Source of the DNA: JBIIJL01 sp044233795
GTDB taxonomy: Bacteria; Pseudomonadota; Gammaproteobacteria; Legionellales; Legionellaceae
Direction of reading: 5' to 3'
DNA: 8,016 bases
Assembly: GCA_044233795.1 (NCBI GenBank)
Contig: JBIIJL010000086.1
Coordinates: 1 to 8,016, forward strand
Shown: one piece after another, positions 6,175-8,016 of the stretch
Layout: the number at the start of each line of letters is the position of its first letter
How positions within the stretch are numbered: position 1 is the stretch's first letter
Notes under the pieces: model-generated
Seen by the model: only the letters and a program-made list of their open reading frames with translations
What the model was told of the DNA's origin: nothing
Databases searched by the model: none
Made by a program: the position numbers and the translations under genes

Positions 6175-6431
6175 TTAAATTCTGGCTGTCTGGCTATAAA
6201 TGAGCACATTTCTCAAATCAAAACCCAATAAAAACAGTATTTTGTTTAGAACTTTAAAAGCATTAACTACTTTAAACAATTTAGACACTTTATCGAGATA
6301 CGCTAAAATAAATTTAACTTTTTCATTCACAGGTTCGGCCTCTATCCAAGGCATCACAAACTATCCTAACTATTTGTCTGGATGTAGATTAACTGCTGCC
6401 TATTCACGAGGAAGCTCGCTTCATCGCCATG
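6175..6431. other. divergent intergenic spacer, no convincing gene
   Basis: This spacer lies between the promoters of the J-domain gene and the glycosyltransferase-like gene. Small frames exist on both strands (for example 6200-6445 plus, 6175-6357 minus), but they overlap each other, lack ribosome binding sites and match nothing I recognise. It is long for a simple divergent promoter region, so extra regulator sites or decayed sequence may be present. Confidence 0.4.
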
Positions 6432-6461
6432 TTGTATTTATTTAAATCGCTGTGCTATAAT
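6432..6461 (+). promoter_or_regulatory. extended -10 promoter for the glycosyltransferase-like gene
   Basis: TTGTAT (6432-6437) and a perfect TATAAT (6456-6461) are separated by 18 bases, and TGC directly before the -10 makes a TGn extended -10. The predicted start near 6468 leaves about 26 bases before ATG 6494. Confidence 0.7.
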
Positions 6462-6493
6462 AACTTACTAATTTATTTTTGTGATGTAATTTG

Positions 6494-7918
6494 ATGATCC
6501 CAATAGCAAAAGAAACGCCGCATATGTTTATGTGGTTTTCAGATGGCTCAAAAATACCCCCTGGCATATCCCCATTACCACAAAATTCAAGACTTGATTA
6601 CATTAAACGCCTGAAGGAGGAATGTAGAAAACTACTCTTTACCAATACTCCCGTCTATTTAGTTTATATGGGGCGGCTCCTTAATAGAGAACAAATAACA
6701 TTATTAGCAGATTTGCAGAATGAAATTTCTAATCTTGCTGTTATTGATTACGATGAAGTGGAGACAAGGATTACAGACGAATCAGTTACTAGCAAAGTAG
6801 CCGCAGCTGCAAGTGCATATAGAGAAAAAGAAAAACTTGATGTCGGTCATGGAGGTATCGCGGATTTGGTTGACTTTACACGGCTTATTTTACTTTATAA
6901 CAGTAATATTTTAAGAGATATTGCACAAACAAAAATAACCATCCCGCTTGAATGGCGCGAGGGTTTAATTTATCGGGACTTTGATGTTACTCTGGAAAAA
7001 GAGGCCATGGTTGATATCCCTACTACTAATGGACACATGGCCACTTTAAATTTTTCAGAGAAAGTACGTGGTCACCATACTCATTTAATTGAGTTGGCCC
7101 ACGGTGAGGAAGACTTAACACGAAGAATAGATGTTTTTTTTAATACCTATATTTATAATCTTGAACAGTATCAGCAAATCATACCGTTATTTTTAAATAG
7201 GTCATTAACGACAGAGGAACGCAAAGCCAAACAAGCTTTGATTTCAGAATACCAGAAAATATGTCGCGAAGATAATTTTGAATTGGTTTTTATACAATTC
7301 ATACGCATTGAAAACTCATTTCTTGCAATAAATACAGATCAAAATCGATTAATTAAGAAGATGATTCAAGAGGCTGTGCTAGGTGAAAGTCCATACGCTG
7401 TAGTACAACTAAATTTTAAGAGCCTTTTTAATCGCTTAACCCTTTTGAAAGAATTTCTTACCCCCCAACTCTTAGGCTTCAATATTGGGAACGATTTAAC
7501 CTGGAAAATGGGCATAAGAGAACAGCATACATCAGAAAATTCAACCACTATAGATTCTCAATTACGCAGAAATACCAGTATAGAGATAGCTGCTCCGCTT
7601 GCTATTTCGGTTACAAACACTTCATCGCCCCCCCTGTCAACGGATGCCAGTGAGGGCAAAAACGAACGAGAAGAGCAAGTGACCGTTGATAAACTGTCTA
7701 AATTATCTAAAAATTACCTGACGCATTTAAATAAAGCCTCCAATAAAAATAACTTCCAGGATAAATATAAACTTATGCTGGAGCTTAATACTATACTAGA
7801 TAATCTATATATCAGTCCAAGCACTAAATTACTTGAATTTTCTAATCGGTTACAAGAAGAGGGCAAAGGAATATTAAAAAATCACAGAGAACCACACTGG
7901 GTTATGTGTAAGCGGTGA
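6494..7918 (+). CDS. TcdA/TcdB-like GT-A glycosyltransferase-fold protein; candidate effector
   Basis: The 474-aa protein shows, in order, the landmarks of DXD glycosyltransferases of the clostridial-toxin type, which move a sugar from a nucleotide donor onto a target protein. These are an N-terminal MFMWFSDGSKIP (Trp 14; family pattern h-x-I-W-x-G-x-x-I-P), an Ala-rich helix then GGIADLVDFTRLILLY (Asp 127 and Arg 130, matching the D-x-x-R of SDILR), and GLIYRDFDVTL (Asp 162 and Asp 164, the metal-binding DXD after the usual G-G-I-Y strand). The gap between the D-x-x-R and DXD is longer than usual (about 30 residues against 12-15). The C-terminal third is helical and polar with a Ser/Thr-rich linker at about 350-395. 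ATG 6494 is preferred; TTG 6491 would add one residue. Neither has a clear Shine-Dalgarno sequence. No signal peptide or membrane segment is seen. Substrate and sugar are unknown, and assignment rests on motifs only. Confidence 0.75.
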   Translation: MIPIAKETPHMFMWFSDGSKIPPGISPLPQNSRLDYIKRLKEECRKLLFTNTPVYLVYMGRLLNREQITLLADLQNEISNLAVIDYDEVETRITDESVTSKVAAAASAYREKEKLDVGHGGIADLVDFTRLILLYNSNILRDIAQTKITIPLEWREGLIYRDFDVTLEKEAMVDIPTTNGHMATLNFSEKVRGHHTHLIELAHGEEDLTRRIDVFFNTYIYNLEQYQQIIPLFLNRSLTTEERKAKQALISEYQKICREDNFELVFIQFIRIENSFLAINTDQNRLIKKMIQEAVLGESPYAVVQLNFKSLFNRLTLLKEFLTPQLLGFNIGNDLTWKMGIREQHTSENSTTIDSQLRRNTSIEIAAPLAISVTNTSSPPLSTDASEGKNEREEQVTVDKLSKLSKNYLTHLNKASNKNNFQDKYKLMLELNTILDNLYISPSTKLLEFSNRLQEEGKGILKNHREPHWVMCKR

Positions 7919-7954
7919 ATTAACCCCACCTACAAATAGCCATTAAAACACTAG

Positions 7955-7986
7955 ATACTCCTGAGAAAATAAAGCGCGAGGAGTAT
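7955..7986 (+). promoter_or_regulatory. inverted repeat hiding the ribosome binding site of the next gene
   Basis: ATACTCCT (7955-7962) and AGGAGTAT (7979-7986) are perfect 8-bp complements around a 16-base loop. The right arm contains the AGGAG that serves the start at 7991. In RNA the hairpin would block ribosome access; in DNA it could be an operator. No T-tract follows, so it is not a terminator. Confidence 0.55.
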
Positions 7987-7990
7987 ACCG

Positions 7991-8016
7991 ATGCAAACCC
8001 AAATGAAAAAACAGGT
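7991..8016 (+). CDS. start of a further gene, cut by the right window edge
   Basis: ATG 7991 follows GAGGAG (7978-7983) at seven bases, the strongest ribosome binding site in the right half of the window. Eight codons are visible (MQTQMKKQ) and the frame runs off the edge. It lies 72 bases after the glycosyltransferase-like gene on the same strand, so it may be co-transcribed. Too little is visible to name it. Confidence 0.6.

Noticed and set aside
6200..6445. 81-aa plus-strand frame between the J-domain and glycosyltransferase-like genes
   Set aside because: No ribosome binding site, no recognisable family, and an overlapping open frame on the other strand; most likely chance.
1..8016. CRISPR array, tRNA or rRNA genes
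   Set aside because: No regularly spaced direct repeats and no cloverleaf or rRNA-like segments were seen on either strand.

Overview
The window is AT-rich DNA from a bacterium, most likely a Legionella-type gammaproteobacterium. That placement is inferred. It rests on protein style (large, lysine/asparagine/glutamine-rich orphan proteins carrying host-directed folds), on C-termini that resemble Dot/Icm secretion signals, and on the mix of insertion-sequence debris with a higBA module. No taxonomic marker gene is present.

The left third (about 1-2880) is a mobile-element graveyard. It holds the 3' part of an IS1634-type transposase gene that enters from the left edge (3-734) and a complete higB-higA toxin-antitoxin operon with a palindromic operator (about 796-1449). 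It also holds a stretch without a recognisable gene (1450-1815), a 72-codon C-terminal scrap of an IS256/Mutator transposase with an internal stop (1816-2031), and a minus-strand IS630 transposase pseudogene (2012-2839). The IS630 copy keeps its DDE residues but is broken by a nonsense codon and, by my reading, by a compensated pair of frameshifts. It appears to have landed at a TA close to the end of the IS256 scrap.

The right two thirds (2880-8016) are three large single-gene units with their own promoters. First is a plus-strand 438-aa protein with two N-terminal membrane segments and a long helical body (3008-4324). Second is a convergent, minus-strand 499-aa protein with an N-terminal J-domain (HPD motif intact) and hydrophobic membrane stretches (4599-6098). 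Third is a divergent, plus-strand 474-aa protein (6494-7918) whose N-terminal half carries the landmarks of the TcdA/TcdB-like GT-A glycosyltransferase fold: an early Trp, a D-x-x-R pair and a D-F-D (DXD) motif. The first two have Glu/Asp clusters 9-14 residues from the C-terminus, as in Dot/Icm effectors. All three are best described as candidate secreted effectors; none is proven.

The right edge holds the first eight codons of another gene (7991). Its Shine-Dalgarno sequence lies inside a perfect 8-bp inverted repeat, a possible translation-control hairpin or operator.

Overall this looks like an accessory island: IS traffic and a stabilising toxin-antitoxin module beside independently transcribed candidate effector genes. 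The most notable items are the glycosyltransferase-like protein, the membrane J-protein, the substituted arginine in HigB, the interlocking palindromes in the higBA promoter, and the hairpin over the last ribosome binding site.
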